A stretch of 64,000 nucleotides of DNA, from assembly GCF_014058705.1 (NCBI RefSeq), contig NZ_CP059692.1, positions 3,336,001 through 3,400,000 of the forward strand, read 5' to 3'. The stretch comes from Aureimonas mangrovi (lineage in GTDB: Bacteria; Pseudomonadota; Alphaproteobacteria; Rhizobiales; Rhizobiaceae). Positions within the stretch are counted from its first letter, which is position 1, and each line of letters opens with the position of its first letter. The notes under the pieces are model-generated. The model had not been told where the DNA came from and searched no databases. It was given only the letters and a program-made list of their open reading frames with translations. The position numbers and the translations under genes are program-made. Below are positions 46,462 through 54,506 of the stretch, one piece after another.

Positions 46462-47289
46462 TCACGACGACCATAGACGCGGAAGCGCATCCTGCGCCAG
46501 CAGGGAAAGCGCTGGCACAAGCCGGCGACGCAGCCCAAGCCCATCGGAGGCGACCAGACGCGCAACGACGACACCGCCGACGCGGCTAGCCCCGCCACCC
46601 TCACCCAGAGTGTCGCGCAACGCGCCGAGAGGCGCCGTGCCTTCAAGGTCTGCAAGCAGGATCGTCGCGAAGGCCCGCCCGCCATTCAGCGAAGCTCGCT
46701 GTGCGACATGCCGCGCGATCTCGCCTGCGAAGCGCAGTTCATCCGCGAAGACGAGCCGTCCGTCGATGCGAACGCGCCAGCGATCGCGCAGGAGCCCCTC
46801 GCACACGCTCTCGCCCATCGCCGTGCGCCCCAGGATGACGCTTTCGCAGAGGAGGAAGCCGCTGCCGGCGGCGGCGTCCACATCGAGCCGCCGATCGATC
46901 CGCCCGCCGTCGAAGAGGATCGTCTCCTGCGGCAGATAGGCGAGGCGCGCGCCTGGGGCGATGCGCAGCCGCGTCGAAACCTCGGCTGCAACGTCCAGTG
47001 AGCGATAGACGCGCTCGCAGGCCTGCGTCGTCACCGTCAGCGCGGCGCCCTCGGCGATCTCGAAGGACTGGTCGAGCTCGTCACCGCCAGCGAGCCCGCC
47101 GGCCGTGTTGACGATGACCGCCTCGCGGGTCGGGCTCGCGAGAAGCCTCGGGAAGCGCAGTTTGAGGCACCCCGCCTGATGCAGGCGGTCGATCCGCGTG
47201 GCGCCATCCACAGGATGAACGCGTAGGGCGGCCCGCCCCCGCGCGCGTTGGAGGGGAATGGCAGAGGAGCTTTCGGGAACGGCGCTCAT
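46462..47289 (-). CDS. ureD: Urease accessory protein UreD
   Basis: Scaffold that binds apo-urease and recruits UreF/UreG for nickel insertion. The 275 residues show LKLRFPRLL, AVIVNTAGGLAGGDELDQSFEI, LTVTTQACERVYRS and LAYLPQETILFDGGRIDRRL, all UreD hallmarks. It lies 20 bases downstream of the amino-acid-kinase-like gene on the same strand, so both are probably on one transcript with ureA and ureB. Confidence 0.95.
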   Translation of the reverse strand: MSAVPESSSAIPLQRARGRAALRVHPVDGATRIDRLHQAGCLKLRFPRLLASPTREAVIVNTAGGLAGGDELDQSFEIAEGAALTVTTQACERVYRSLDVAAEVSTRLRIAPGARLAYLPQETILFDGGRIDRRLDVDAAAGSGFLLCESVILGRTAMGESVCEGLLRDRWRVRIDGRLVFADELRFAGEIARHVAQRASLNGGRAFATILLADLEGTAPLGALRDTLGEGGGASRVGGVVVARLVASDGLGLRRRLVPALSLLAQDALPRLWSS

Positions 47290-47309
47290 CGAGCGCTGCG
47301 CAGCAACGT

Positions 47310-47957
47310 TTATTGCGCGGCCTCGCCGATCAGCTCGTCGCCGTGTCCGGTCGCAACCTCGCGGCCGGGCACGATGCCGGCCGCCAGCCGCTTGCCGGCG
47401 AGCGCGAGATCAGCCGGGCCCGCGAAGTGAACACGCGTTGCGGGATGCAGGAGATGCTCGAAGGACGAATCGACCACGCCCGCCGCAGAGATCGCGGCGA
47501 TGTCTCGACCCTCGGGGAGGTCGATCGGCTTGATCAGGCAAAGCGTCGCGCCGGGAAAGCGCCCGGCGAGCCACGCGGCGAGACTGTCGGACGTCGTCGA
47601 CCAGTCGCGACCGATCTCGCACGCCCGCAGGACGAGCTTCGTCGGCATCCAGACGGGAATACGGCCTTCAGCTAACGCGGAGGAAATCGCTTCCTCAGTC
47701 GCGCAGGGCAGCAGCTTATCGCCGAGGCTGACGAGCGCCCGTCCGAACTGCTCCATCGCAAGGATCGCCATGTGGTGGGCCGCGTCGTCGTCGAAGCCGA
47801 CCTGGCTCTGATACTGGCGCACGGTATCGGCGAATGGGCCGCCTCCCGGCACGAGCACCAACGGGCGATCGCTCTCCTCCAGGGCACGCACCCAGCGAAC
47901 GAGGTCGGGCGGCGAGACCGAGCTTCCGCCGAACTTGACGATGAGGATACCGTCCAT
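47310..47957 (-). CDS. Amino acid kinase family protein, MfnE-like
   Basis: 215 residues with the amino acid kinase fold: ILIVKFGGSS at the N-terminus, PLVLVPGGGPFADTVR, GFDDDAAHHMAILAMEQFGRAL and DWSTTSDSLAAWLAGRF. This combination is that of the MfnE group, [5-(aminomethyl)furan-3-yl]methyl phosphate kinase of methanofuran synthesis; relatives accompany tetrahydromethanopterin/methylofuran genes in methylotrophs. Start: ATG at 47957 (MDGILIVKF) has AGGA nine bases upstream; ATG at 47966 is also possible. Here it heads the ureD-ureA-ureB transcript, an unexpected setting. Its substrate is inferred from family only. Confidence 0.75.
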   Translation of the reverse strand: MDGILIVKFGGSSVSPPDLVRWVRALEESDRPLVLVPGGGPFADTVRQYQSQVGFDDDAAHHMAILAMEQFGRALVSLGDKLLPCATEEAISSALAEGRIPVWMPTKLVLRACEIGRDWSTTSDSLAAWLAGRFPGATLCLIKPIDLPEGRDIAAISAAGVVDSSFEHLLHPATRVHFAGPADLALAGKRLAAGIVPGREVATGHGDELIGEAAQ

Positions 47958-48124
47958 CCGAAACATTCCTACGCTACACTGGCCTGTCGAAGGCGCGCCG
48001 CGACAATGCCACCATTCCGACAAGTTTGACCAGCCCTCAGGGTTCCGAACTTTCGTCGCCGCAGCGCAGCAGCCGTGGCGCCTTGCAGTCCTTTGCATGA
48101 GCCAGTTTCACTCCGGCTATCGCA

Positions 48125-49033
48125 TTACGCGGCGAGGCGACCGACCAGGGTCTGAAGGACATCCGCCAGCCGATCCCGATCCCCATCGCGCACGTTCTTC
48201 TGCCAGACGAGGGCGAGCGGCAGGCGACGCGATTGCGTGTCCGAGATGTCCGACAGTTTGCGGAAAGCGACGCCGGACTGCACAAGGCGCGACGACCACC
48301 GCGGTACGATGGCGGCTCCGATCCCGGCCGCCACCATGTTGAGGATCGTCTGCTTCTCTTCCGCGATCTGCGCGATCGTCGGCACGAGCCCCGCCTCCTC
48401 GAACAGCTTGATCGTCAGATCGTGACTGTGCGGGCGCGAACGGCGTTCAGGCACGATCATGGGCAACTCCGCGATGTCGGTCACCGTCAAGCGCTCCTTG
48501 CCCGCCAGCGGATGATCGCCGTGAATCGCCACGACAGGCGTCTCGTACAGGAGATGCATCGATGTCAGCCGAGGGTTCGGCGCCGCACCCGGGCGGACGA
48601 TCGCCAAGTCCAGACTTCCCGACAGGAGTTTGGGAAGCAGCCGGATCGATTTGTCCTCGGTCAGGATCACGGTCGTCGACGGCCGCGTCGAGCGCAATTC
48701 GGCAAGCAGCTCGGGAACGAGCCCCGCAGCGGCGCTGTCGATGGCGCCCAGCCGGACGGGACGATGCGAGACCCTGCCCTCGCGTCGAAACCGCCCGGCG
48801 AGGGATTCGAGGTTGTCGAGAATGTGCCGGGCCTCAGCCGCGAACTCCTGTCCTTCCGGCGTCAATGAAACGGTTCTGGTCGTGCGCTCGAACAGCGGCA
48901 CGCCAAGCTCGTCCTCGAGCAAGCGCACCAGCCTCCCGAGCGCTGACGGCAGAATGTCGAGACGCCGCGCAGCCCGCCCGAAGTGAAGTTCCTCGGCGAC
49001 GGTGACGACACATCGGAGCTGGCGGACGTCCAT
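48125..49033 (-). CDS. LysR-family transcriptional regulator
   Basis: 302 residues with the LysR winged HTH at the N-terminus (MDVRQLRCVVTVAEELHFGRAARRLDI, LFERTTRTVSLTPEGQEF) and a periplasmic-binding-like effector domain (VRLGAIDSAAAGLVPELLAEL, LDLAIVRPG). Divergent from the TctC-type binding protein and dehydrogenase, which it probably activates in response to a dicarboxylate such as tartrate or malate. An AT-rich palindrome begins three bases before its start codon, suggesting autoregulation. No good ribosome site is seen upstream of the ATG. Confidence 0.92.
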   Translation of the reverse strand: MDVRQLRCVVTVAEELHFGRAARRLDILPSALGRLVRLLEDELGVPLFERTTRTVSLTPEGQEFAAEARHILDNLESLAGRFRREGRVSHRPVRLGAIDSAAAGLVPELLAELRSTRPSTTVILTEDKSIRLLPKLLSGSLDLAIVRPGAAPNPRLTSMHLLYETPVVAIHGDHPLAGKERLTVTDIAELPMIVPERRSRPHSHDLTIKLFEEAGLVPTIAQIAEEKQTILNMVAAGIGAAIVPRWSSRLVQSGVAFRKLSDISDTQSRRLPLALVWQKNVRDGDRDRLADVLQTLVGRLAA

Positions 49034-49036
49034 GCC

Positions 49037-49059
49037 ATTATATTACCAGATAATATAAT
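49037..49059. promoter_or_regulatory. AT-rich palindrome (probable LysR operator/promoter)
   Basis: ATTATATTA (49037-49045), CCAGA, TAATATAAT (49051-49059): a perfect 9-bp inverted repeat, strikingly AT-rich in GC-rich DNA. It contains TATAAT on each strand. On the plus strand the TATAAT at 49054-49059 could be the -10 of the binding-protein operon without an obvious -35, as expected for an activator-dependent promoter. On the minus strand it abuts the LysR start. Confidence 0.65.
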
Positions 49060-49191
49060 CCTGACAATCTTTCGAAGGTTCGATCTCAATCGTAGGTTCG
49101 GTGGGGATGTCGAGGGAGCGACATCGCAGGCTGGATCTCCGGGCGTCGCACGGCTGTCGACGTGGAGTGGCCGCTACCCTGGGAGGAATTC

Positions 49192-50172
49192 GTGTCGAGA
49201 CTTTTGACGGCTGCGTTCGCAGCCACGATGTTGCAGTCAGCGGGTGTGGCTCTCGCACAGGACGCCTATCCGAACCGGCCCATCACGATCATCGTGCCTG
49301 CGGCGGCGGGCGGCCCCAGTGATACGGTGGCTCGCCTCGTTGCCCAGTCGATGAGCTCGACGCTCGGCCAGCAGGTTCTGGTCGAGAACCAGGGCGGTGC
49401 GGGCGGCTCGCTCGGATCAGGCGCCGCTGCGCGCGCCGAAGCCGACGGCTATACCCTGCTCCTTTATCATGTCGGCGTCGCAACCTTCGCCGCTCTTTAT
49501 CCGGACCTGCCGTACCAGCCGATCGACGCGTTCGATTCGGTCGGCCTGATCACCGAGGTCCCGCTGACGATGGTCGCTCGTCAGGATCTCCCCGCGAACG
49601 ACATCGATCAGTTGCTGACCGCCTTGCGCGAGGACGGCGACACGATGACCTTCGGGACTGCCGGAGTGGGTTCGGTCTCCGATCTGTGCGGCATGCTTCT
49701 GTCGAACGCGCTCGACACCGAGATGGTCGTCGTCCCCTACCCCGGCACCGGCCCGGCGATGACCGACCTTCTCGGCGGCCAGATCGACCTGATGTGCGAC
49801 CAGACGACCAACACGGCGGGCAACATCGAGACGGGCGCGATCAAGGGCTTTGCCGTCACGACCCGCGAGCGGGTGCCGCTCTTCCCTGATCTGCCGACGG
49901 TGGCCGAAAGCGGCATCGACAATTTCGAGATCACGGCCTGGCATGCTTTGTGGGCACCGAAGGGTACGCCCGAGGACGTGCGGCAGAAACTGTCGGAAGC
50001 GTTGGTGACGGCGCTGCACGATGAGACGGTGATCGATCGTTTCGCGCAGCTCGGCACCGTGCCGGTCGCAGACGGTCAGGCGACGCCCGACGCTCTCGAC
50101 ACGCTGTTCCGCTCGGAGGTCGAGCGCTGGACGCAGCTTATCGGACAGTTCACCGCGCCGACGGCCCAGTGA
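49192..50172 (+). CDS. TctC/Bug-family periplasmic binding protein (GTG start)
   Basis: Tripartite-tricarboxylate-type solute receptor of 326 residues. The GTG at 49192 is chosen because GGGAGG lies six bases upstream and it gives a signal peptide (SRLLTAAFAATMLQSAGVALAQ). The mature protein has the Bug pattern: YPNRPITIIVPAAAGGPSDTVARL, VVENQGGAGGSLGS-like LVENQGGAGGSLGS, MTFGTAGVGS and the C-terminal LWAPKGTPEDVRQKLSEAL. No TctA/TctB membrane genes are adjacent, so it is an orphan receptor. The following dehydrogenase suggests a C4 hydroxy-dicarboxylate ligand. Confidence 0.93.
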   Translation: MSRLLTAAFAATMLQSAGVALAQDAYPNRPITIIVPAAAGGPSDTVARLVAQSMSSTLGQQVLVENQGGAGGSLGSGAAARAEADGYTLLLYHVGVATFAALYPDLPYQPIDAFDSVGLITEVPLTMVARQDLPANDIDQLLTALREDGDTMTFGTAGVGSVSDLCGMLLSNALDTEMVVVPYPGTGPAMTDLLGGQIDLMCDQTTNTAGNIETGAIKGFAVTTRERVPLFPDLPTVAESGIDNFEITAWHALWAPKGTPEDVRQKLSEALVTALHDETVIDRFAQLGTVPVADGQATPDALDTLFRSEVERWTQLIGQFTAPTAQ

Positions 50173-50233
50173 TCCCGCCCCAATCCCGACGGGCGCGGGA
50201 TCGTCCCGGCCCCATCGCTTCAAGGATGCGAAT

Positions 50234-51307
50234 GTGAAGCAGTACAAGATCGCGGCGATCCCCGCCGACGGCATCGGACCCGAGGTCATCGCCGCCGGCC
50301 TTCAGGCGCTGGAGGCGCTCGAGCGGCGCGAGAGATCGTTCAAACTCGACGTGACGGAGTTCGACTGGGGCTCGGGCCACTACAAGAAGACCGGCGCGAT
50401 GATGCCCGTCGACGGCACCGACCAGCTCCGCGCCTTCGACGCCATCTTCTTCGGCGCCGTCGGCGCGCCGGACGTGCCCGATCACGTGACCCTCTGGGGC
50501 CTGCGCCTGCCGATCTGCCAGGGGTTCGACCAATACGCCAATGTCCGGCCGACCAAGATCCTGCCGGGCATCGCCTCGCCGCTCGCGGGCGTCGGTCCGG
50601 GCGATCTCGACTGGGTGATCGTGCGGGAGAATTCGGAAGGCGAGTATTCCGGGCACGGCGGCCGTGCGCACAAGGGCCTGCCGGAGGAGGTCGGAACCGA
50701 GGTCGCCATCTTCACGCGCGCCGGGGTCACGCGCATCATGCGATACGCGTTCCGGCTGGCGCAGGCGCGCCCGCGCAAGTTCCTCACCGTCGTGACGAAA
50801 TCGAATGCCCAGCGTCACGGCATGGTGATGTGGGACGAGATCGCCGCGGAGGTCGCGCTGGAATTCCCCGACGTGACCTGGGACAAGATGCTGGTCGACG
50901 CGATGACGGTGCGCATGACGCTGAAACCGAAGAGCCTCGACACGATCGTCGCCACCAATCTGCACGCCGACATCCTGTCCGACCTTGCGGGTGCGCTCGC
51001 GGGCAGCCTGGGCGTCGCGCCGACCGCCAATATCGATCCGGAGCGCCGTTTTCCCTCGATGTTCGAACCCATTCACGGTTCCGCCTTCGACATCACCGGC
51101 AAGGGCATCGCGAACCCCGTCGCGACGTTCTGGACGGCGGCGCAGATGCTCGAACATCTCGGGGAGGACGCCGCTGCATCCCGGCTCATGCAGGCTGTCG
51201 AGAAGGTGACGGGCGACGGCGTGCGAACGCCGGACGTTGGCGGAACGGCGACGACGAAGGAGGTCACCGACGCGGTCTGCGACGCGATCCGGGGCTCCAA
51301 CATCTAG
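50234..51307 (+). CDS. Tartrate dehydrogenase / D-malate dehydrogenase family
   Basis: Beta-decarboxylating NAD-dependent dehydrogenase of 357 residues. It has IPADGIGPEVIAAG at the N-terminus, WGLRLPICQGFDQYANVRPTKIL and VRENSEGEYSGHGGRAH. It continues with LVDAMTVRMTLKPKSLD and FEPIHGSAFDITGKGIANP. The WGLRLPICQ and RENSEGEYSG variants point to tartrate/D-malate dehydrogenase (TtuC/DmlA) rather than LeuB. Sits 61 bases after the binding-protein gene, presumably in the same LysR-controlled operon, oxidising the imported hydroxy acid. Convergent with the dihydroneopterin aldolase fusion. Confidence 0.9.
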   Translation: MKQYKIAAIPADGIGPEVIAAGLQALEALERRERSFKLDVTEFDWGSGHYKKTGAMMPVDGTDQLRAFDAIFFGAVGAPDVPDHVTLWGLRLPICQGFDQYANVRPTKILPGIASPLAGVGPGDLDWVIVRENSEGEYSGHGGRAHKGLPEEVGTEVAIFTRAGVTRIMRYAFRLAQARPRKFLTVVTKSNAQRHGMVMWDEIAAEVALEFPDVTWDKMLVDAMTVRMTLKPKSLDTIVATNLHADILSDLAGALAGSLGVAPTANIDPERRFPSMFEPIHGSAFDITGKGIANPVATFWTAAQMLEHLGEDAAASRLMQAVEKVTGDGVRTPDVGGTATTKEVTDAVCDAIRGSNI

Positions 51308-51333
51308 GCCGATCGATGCGGCCGTGTCGTCGA

Positions 51334-52134
51334 TCAGCGGCGACCGGCCTCGCGGCGAATCTCGACGCCGGCCGCGCCGGGGCCGAGATCGAGCTTCTCG
51401 ACGCGAACCGTCACCGCAAGAAGCCTCTCGTCGGCGAGAAGCGTCGCCGCGAGATCTTCTGCAAGCGTCTCGACGAAAGCCTCATGCCGGCCGGCCGCGA
51501 TGGCGCGCACGGCATCCATCATCCGGTCGTAGGAATAGACGTCGCCCATCGCGCGTGGGCCTGCGACCGGCGCGAGTTCGGCCTCGATGGAAAAGCGCAC
51601 GCGCTGGCGGCGGCCGCGCTCGGCGGCATAGGCGCCGAGTGCCATCTCCTGCACGAAATCGCGGATGAAGACCTTGTCCGGGACGGCAGCGGCCAGATCG
51701 GCCGGGCGCTGCGGCTCGACGAACAGCGCCGCGATGGCGCGGCACGCTTCGGCATCGAAAGCACCGTCCGCGCCGCGCAAGGCCGTGTCGAAGACGAGGA
51801 ACGCGGGATGCAGCGGAACGAGGCGGGGCACGTCCGGCCCTTCCAGCGCGCCGGCGAAGGCGATCTGCTGGTCCCGACCCATGGCGTCGCGAGCCAGGGC
51901 TTCCAGTTCGCCGTAACCGAAGACATCGAAGAGCCGTCCGGGGCCGGTGTCGACGAGGACGCCGTGCGCGTTGGCTGCGGCGAGCGCGGCGCTCGCATCG
52001 TGACGCACGAAGCCCAGATCTTCGAGCCAGCGGCGATCGCCGCGCAGCGGCGCCAGATCGGCCCCCGCCGCGAGCGCGCGCTCGGCTTCGCCGGCCGTCT
52101 CGGCCAGCGCAACGAAGCGCGTGCGCTCGCTCAC
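51334..52134 (-). CDS. Dihydroneopterin aldolase with N-terminal shortened MfnB-like domain (GTG start)
   Basis: 266 residues. From about 145 to the end is FolB: KVFIRDFVQEMALGAYAAERGRRQ (active-site Glu), FVETLAEDLAATLL and TVRVEKLDLGP (catalytic Lys). Residues 1 to about 135 resemble (5-formylfuran-3-yl)methyl phosphate synthase (MfnB, DUF556): FVALAETAGEAERALAAGADL at the start, then GVLVDTGPGRLFDVFGYGEL, IAFAGALEGPDVPRLVPLHP and FDTALRGADGAFD. The domain is about 100 residues shorter than normal MfnB and lacks the usual Lys sites. The GTG at 52134 overlaps the kynU stop. The aldolase activity is the safer call. Confidence 0.72.
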   Translation of the reverse strand: MSERTRFVALAETAGEAERALAAGADLAPLRGDRRWLEDLGFVRHDASAALAAANAHGVLVDTGPGRLFDVFGYGELEALARDAMGRDQQIAFAGALEGPDVPRLVPLHPAFLVFDTALRGADGAFDAEACRAIAALFVEPQRPADLAAAVPDKVFIRDFVQEMALGAYAAERGRRQRVRFSIEAELAPVAGPRAMGDVYSYDRMMDAVRAIAAGRHEAFVETLAEDLAATLLADERLLAVTVRVEKLDLGPGAAGVEIRREAGRR

Positions 52135-53372
52135 GTCACGGCCCGGCGTGTCTGGAAGCGTTCCTCGCGCCATCGCTCGGTGCGCAGGATTTCCGCCAGC
52201 GCGTCGGCCGCGGCCAGGACATCCGCAAAGCGCGTATAGAGCGGCGTGAAGCCGAAGCGCAGGAGATCGGGCGCGCGGAAATCGCCGACGACGCGCGCTT
52301 CGATCAATGCCTGCATCACCGCATAGGCGTTCTCGTGCGCGAAGGAGATCTGGCTGCCGCGCGCCGCCGCCTCGCGCGGGCTGGCGAGCGTCAGCCCCAG
52401 CCTGGAGCAGGACGCCTCCACCGCCTCGACGAACAGGTCGCACAGCACCACCGACTTGCCGCGCACCGTCGCCATCTCGAGCCCCTTGAAGGCGTCGAGC
52501 GCGGCGTCCAGCGCGCTCATCGCTAGAACGGACGGCGTGCCGGTCAGGAACTTCGCGATGCCGTCGGCTGGCTCGAATCCCGGCACGAAGGCGAAGGGCG
52601 CCTTGTGGCCGAACCAGCCGGAGAGCGGTTGGCGCGCCTGCGCCAGATGCTCCGGCGCGACATAGAGGAAGGCGGGCGCGCCCGGGCCGCCGTTCAGATA
52701 TTTGTACCCGCAGCCCACGGCGAAATCGGCGCCGGCGCCGGCGAGGTCGAGCGGCACCGCGCCCGCCGAATGGGCGAGGTCCCAGATCGCCAGCGCACCC
52801 GCGTCGTGAGCCGCCTGCGTCAGCCCCTTCATGTCGAACATCGCCCCGGTGCGGTAGTTCACGTGGGTCAGCATCAACACGGCGACGTCCGGTCCGAGCG
52901 CTTCGTGCGCCTCGGCCTCGGTCTCGATCAGCCGCAATTCGTGGCCCTGCGAAAGGAGCGCCGAAAGGCCCTCGACCATGTAGAGATCGGTCGGGAAGTT
53001 GGCGCGCTCGGAGACGATGACGCGCCGGCCGGGCCGCAGGGCGAGCGCGGCGGCCAGCACCTTGAAGAGGTTCACCGAGGTCGAATCGCAGGCGACGACA
53101 TGGCCGGGATCGGCGCCGACCAGCGCCGCGATCTTCGCACCGACGCGCGCCGGAAGATCGACCCAGCCGGCATCGTTCCACGAGGAGATGAGGCCCCGCC
53201 CCCACTCCTCCTCGACCGCCTTCGCGACCCGCGCCTTCGCACCCTTCGTCAGCGCGCCGAGCGAATTGCCGTCGAGATAGACGAGCCCCTCCGGCAGCAC
53301 GAAAAGTTCGCGCCGCCCGGCCAACGGATCGGCCGCATCCAGCGCGGCCGCCCGCTCGTGAAAGGCGCTCAT
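52131..53372 (-). CDS. kynU: Kynureninase
   Basis: PLP enzyme splitting kynurenine to anthranilate and alanine. The 413 residues show FVLPEGLVYLDGNSLGAL, SSWNDAGWVDLPARVG, ERANFPTDLYMVEGL, NYRTGAMFDM, IWDLAHSAGAVPLDL and the PLP-lysine motif VGCGYKYLNGGPGAPAF. The SGWFGHKAPFAF segment is also typical. The frame opens to 53591, but the ATG at 53372 overlaps the upstream stop by ATGA and matches family N-termini. Its stop is coupled by GTGA to the aldolase fusion. Confidence 0.96.
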   Translation of the reverse strand: MSAFHERAAALDAADPLAGRRELFVLPEGLVYLDGNSLGALTKGAKARVAKAVEEEWGRGLISSWNDAGWVDLPARVGAKIAALVGADPGHVVACDSTSVNLFKVLAAALALRPGRRVIVSERANFPTDLYMVEGLSALLSQGHELRLIETEAEAHEALGPDVAVLMLTHVNYRTGAMFDMKGLTQAAHDAGALAIWDLAHSAGAVPLDLAGAGADFAVGCGYKYLNGGPGAPAFLYVAPEHLAQARQPLSGWFGHKAPFAFVPGFEPADGIAKFLTGTPSVLAMSALDAALDAFKGLEMATVRGKSVVLCDLFVEAVEASCSRLGLTLASPREAAARGSQISFAHENAYAVMQALIEARVVGDFRAPDLLRFGFTPLYTRFADVLAAADALAEILRTERWREERFQTRRAVT

Positions 53373-53617
53373 GCCCGTCCGAAGGCCTTGAAGGCGACGG
53401 TGGTGAAGGTGTCCACTACGCCCTCGGCCGTCTGCAGGCGCTCGGTGACGAAGTGCCCGATATCGGCCTCGTCGGGGAGGTAGAACTTGGCCAGAAGGTC
53501 GTAATGGCCCGAGGTCGAATGAATTTCGGAGATTTCCTCGACCGTCTCGGCGATACGGTCGGCCACGGCATAGGCCGCACCGGGGCGGCATTTGAACTGC
53601 ACGAAAATCGCTTTCAT
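53369..53617 (-). CDS. Stand-alone Lrp/AsnC ligand-binding (RAM) domain protein
   Basis: 82 residues comprising only the effector-binding/dimerisation domain of Lrp-like regulators: MKAIFVQFKCRPGAAYAVAD, VEEISEIHSTSGHYDLLAKFYL and VVDTFTTVAFKAF. There is no HTH. Such stand-alone RAM proteins bind amino acids or modulate full-length Lrp proteins. The ATGA overlap with kynU suggests a link to tryptophan/kynurenine sensing, which is inference. Confidence 0.9.
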   Translation of the reverse strand: MKAIFVQFKCRPGAAYAVADRIAETVEEISEIHSTSGHYDLLAKFYLPDEADIGHFVTERLQTAEGVVDTFTTVAFKAFGRA

Positions 53618-53658
53618 CGGGCCCTCGGCGGCGACATGCTTGACGTCGCGCGTCCCTA

Positions 53659-54501
53659 TCAGCGCGGTGGGGTCCCCGTCAAAACGCGCGACAGGCGGCT
53701 TGTGGCATCCTCCAGATCGTCGATCACGTCGAAATGGTGCCGCCCTTCCAGCTCGATCAGCTCGACCCGCCCGCCGAGCCCGTGCCAGACGTTGGCGAGG
53801 AGCGCCGATTGGCGCCGGAACTCGGCCAGCTCCCCGGCGCCGACCGCCACCGTGACCGCGCAGTCGAGCGCGGGCGCAAGGAGCGCGGGGCTTTCGGCCA
53901 GCGCCTCCGCCGCGTCGATGCGCAGGACGTCGTTCATCGCCGTGCGCATCAGCGGGCGCAGATCGTGGACGCCGCTGATCGGCACGACGGCAGCAATCCT
54001 GCGCTGCGTTGCCGATGAGAGCGGCGAGGCCCCGCTCGCCAGACGCGCGACGATATGACCGCCGGCCGAATGGCCGGTGAGGCGGATCGGCCCATCGACG
54101 CGTGCGCCCGCATGATCGAGAAAAGCGCCGATCTCTCGCACGATGGCCCCGATGCGCGCCTGCGGGGCGAGCGTGTAGCCGGGGATCGCGAAGGCGTGGC
54201 CACGCTCCAGCGCACCACGCGCCAGATGCGACCAGTCGGACTTGTCGAAGGCCTTCCAGTAGCCGCCATGCACGAAGACGACGAGCCCCTGCGGCGCGCC
54301 CTCGGGCTGAAAGAGGTCGTAGCGCTGGCGCTCGCCGGCGCCGTAGGGAATGTCGCGCTCCAGGCGCCCGCGCGCGGCCATCGCCTCGCGGAAGGCGGCG
54401 GCCTTCTCGCGCCAGCGCGCCGGATAGGCCTCGCCGCCTGCGATCGAAGCGCCGTTCGCATAGGCGGCATCGAAGTCGAGGATCGGCGAGCGCCCGGTCA
54501 T
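53659..54501 (-). CDS. Alpha/beta hydrolase, probable arylformamidase (kynurenine formamidase)
   Basis: 280 residues with HGGYWKAFDKSDW (oxyanion HGGxW near 77-81), nucleophile Ser in LTGHSAGGHIVARL and the C-terminal His in LEGRHHFDVI. This HGGYW/GHSAGG subtype includes the esterase-like kynurenine formamidases. Adjacent kynU on the same strand supports hydrolysis of N-formylkynurenine, but the substrate is not proven; the metal-dependent KynB is a different family. No tryptophan 2,3-dioxygenase is in the window. Stop is 41 bases before the RAM-domain gene. Confidence 0.82.
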   Translation of the reverse strand: MTGRSPILDFDAAYANGASIAGGEAYPARWREKAAAFREAMAARGRLERDIPYGAGERQRYDLFQPEGAPQGLVVFVHGGYWKAFDKSDWSHLARGALERGHAFAIPGYTLAPQARIGAIVREIGAFLDHAGARVDGPIRLTGHSAGGHIVARLASGASPLSSATQRRIAAVVPISGVHDLRPLMRTAMNDVLRIDAAEALAESPALLAPALDCAVTVAVGAGELAEFRRQSALLANVWHGLGGRVELIELEGRHHFDVIDDLEDATSRLSRVLTGTPPR

Positions 54502-54506
54502 CGTAA

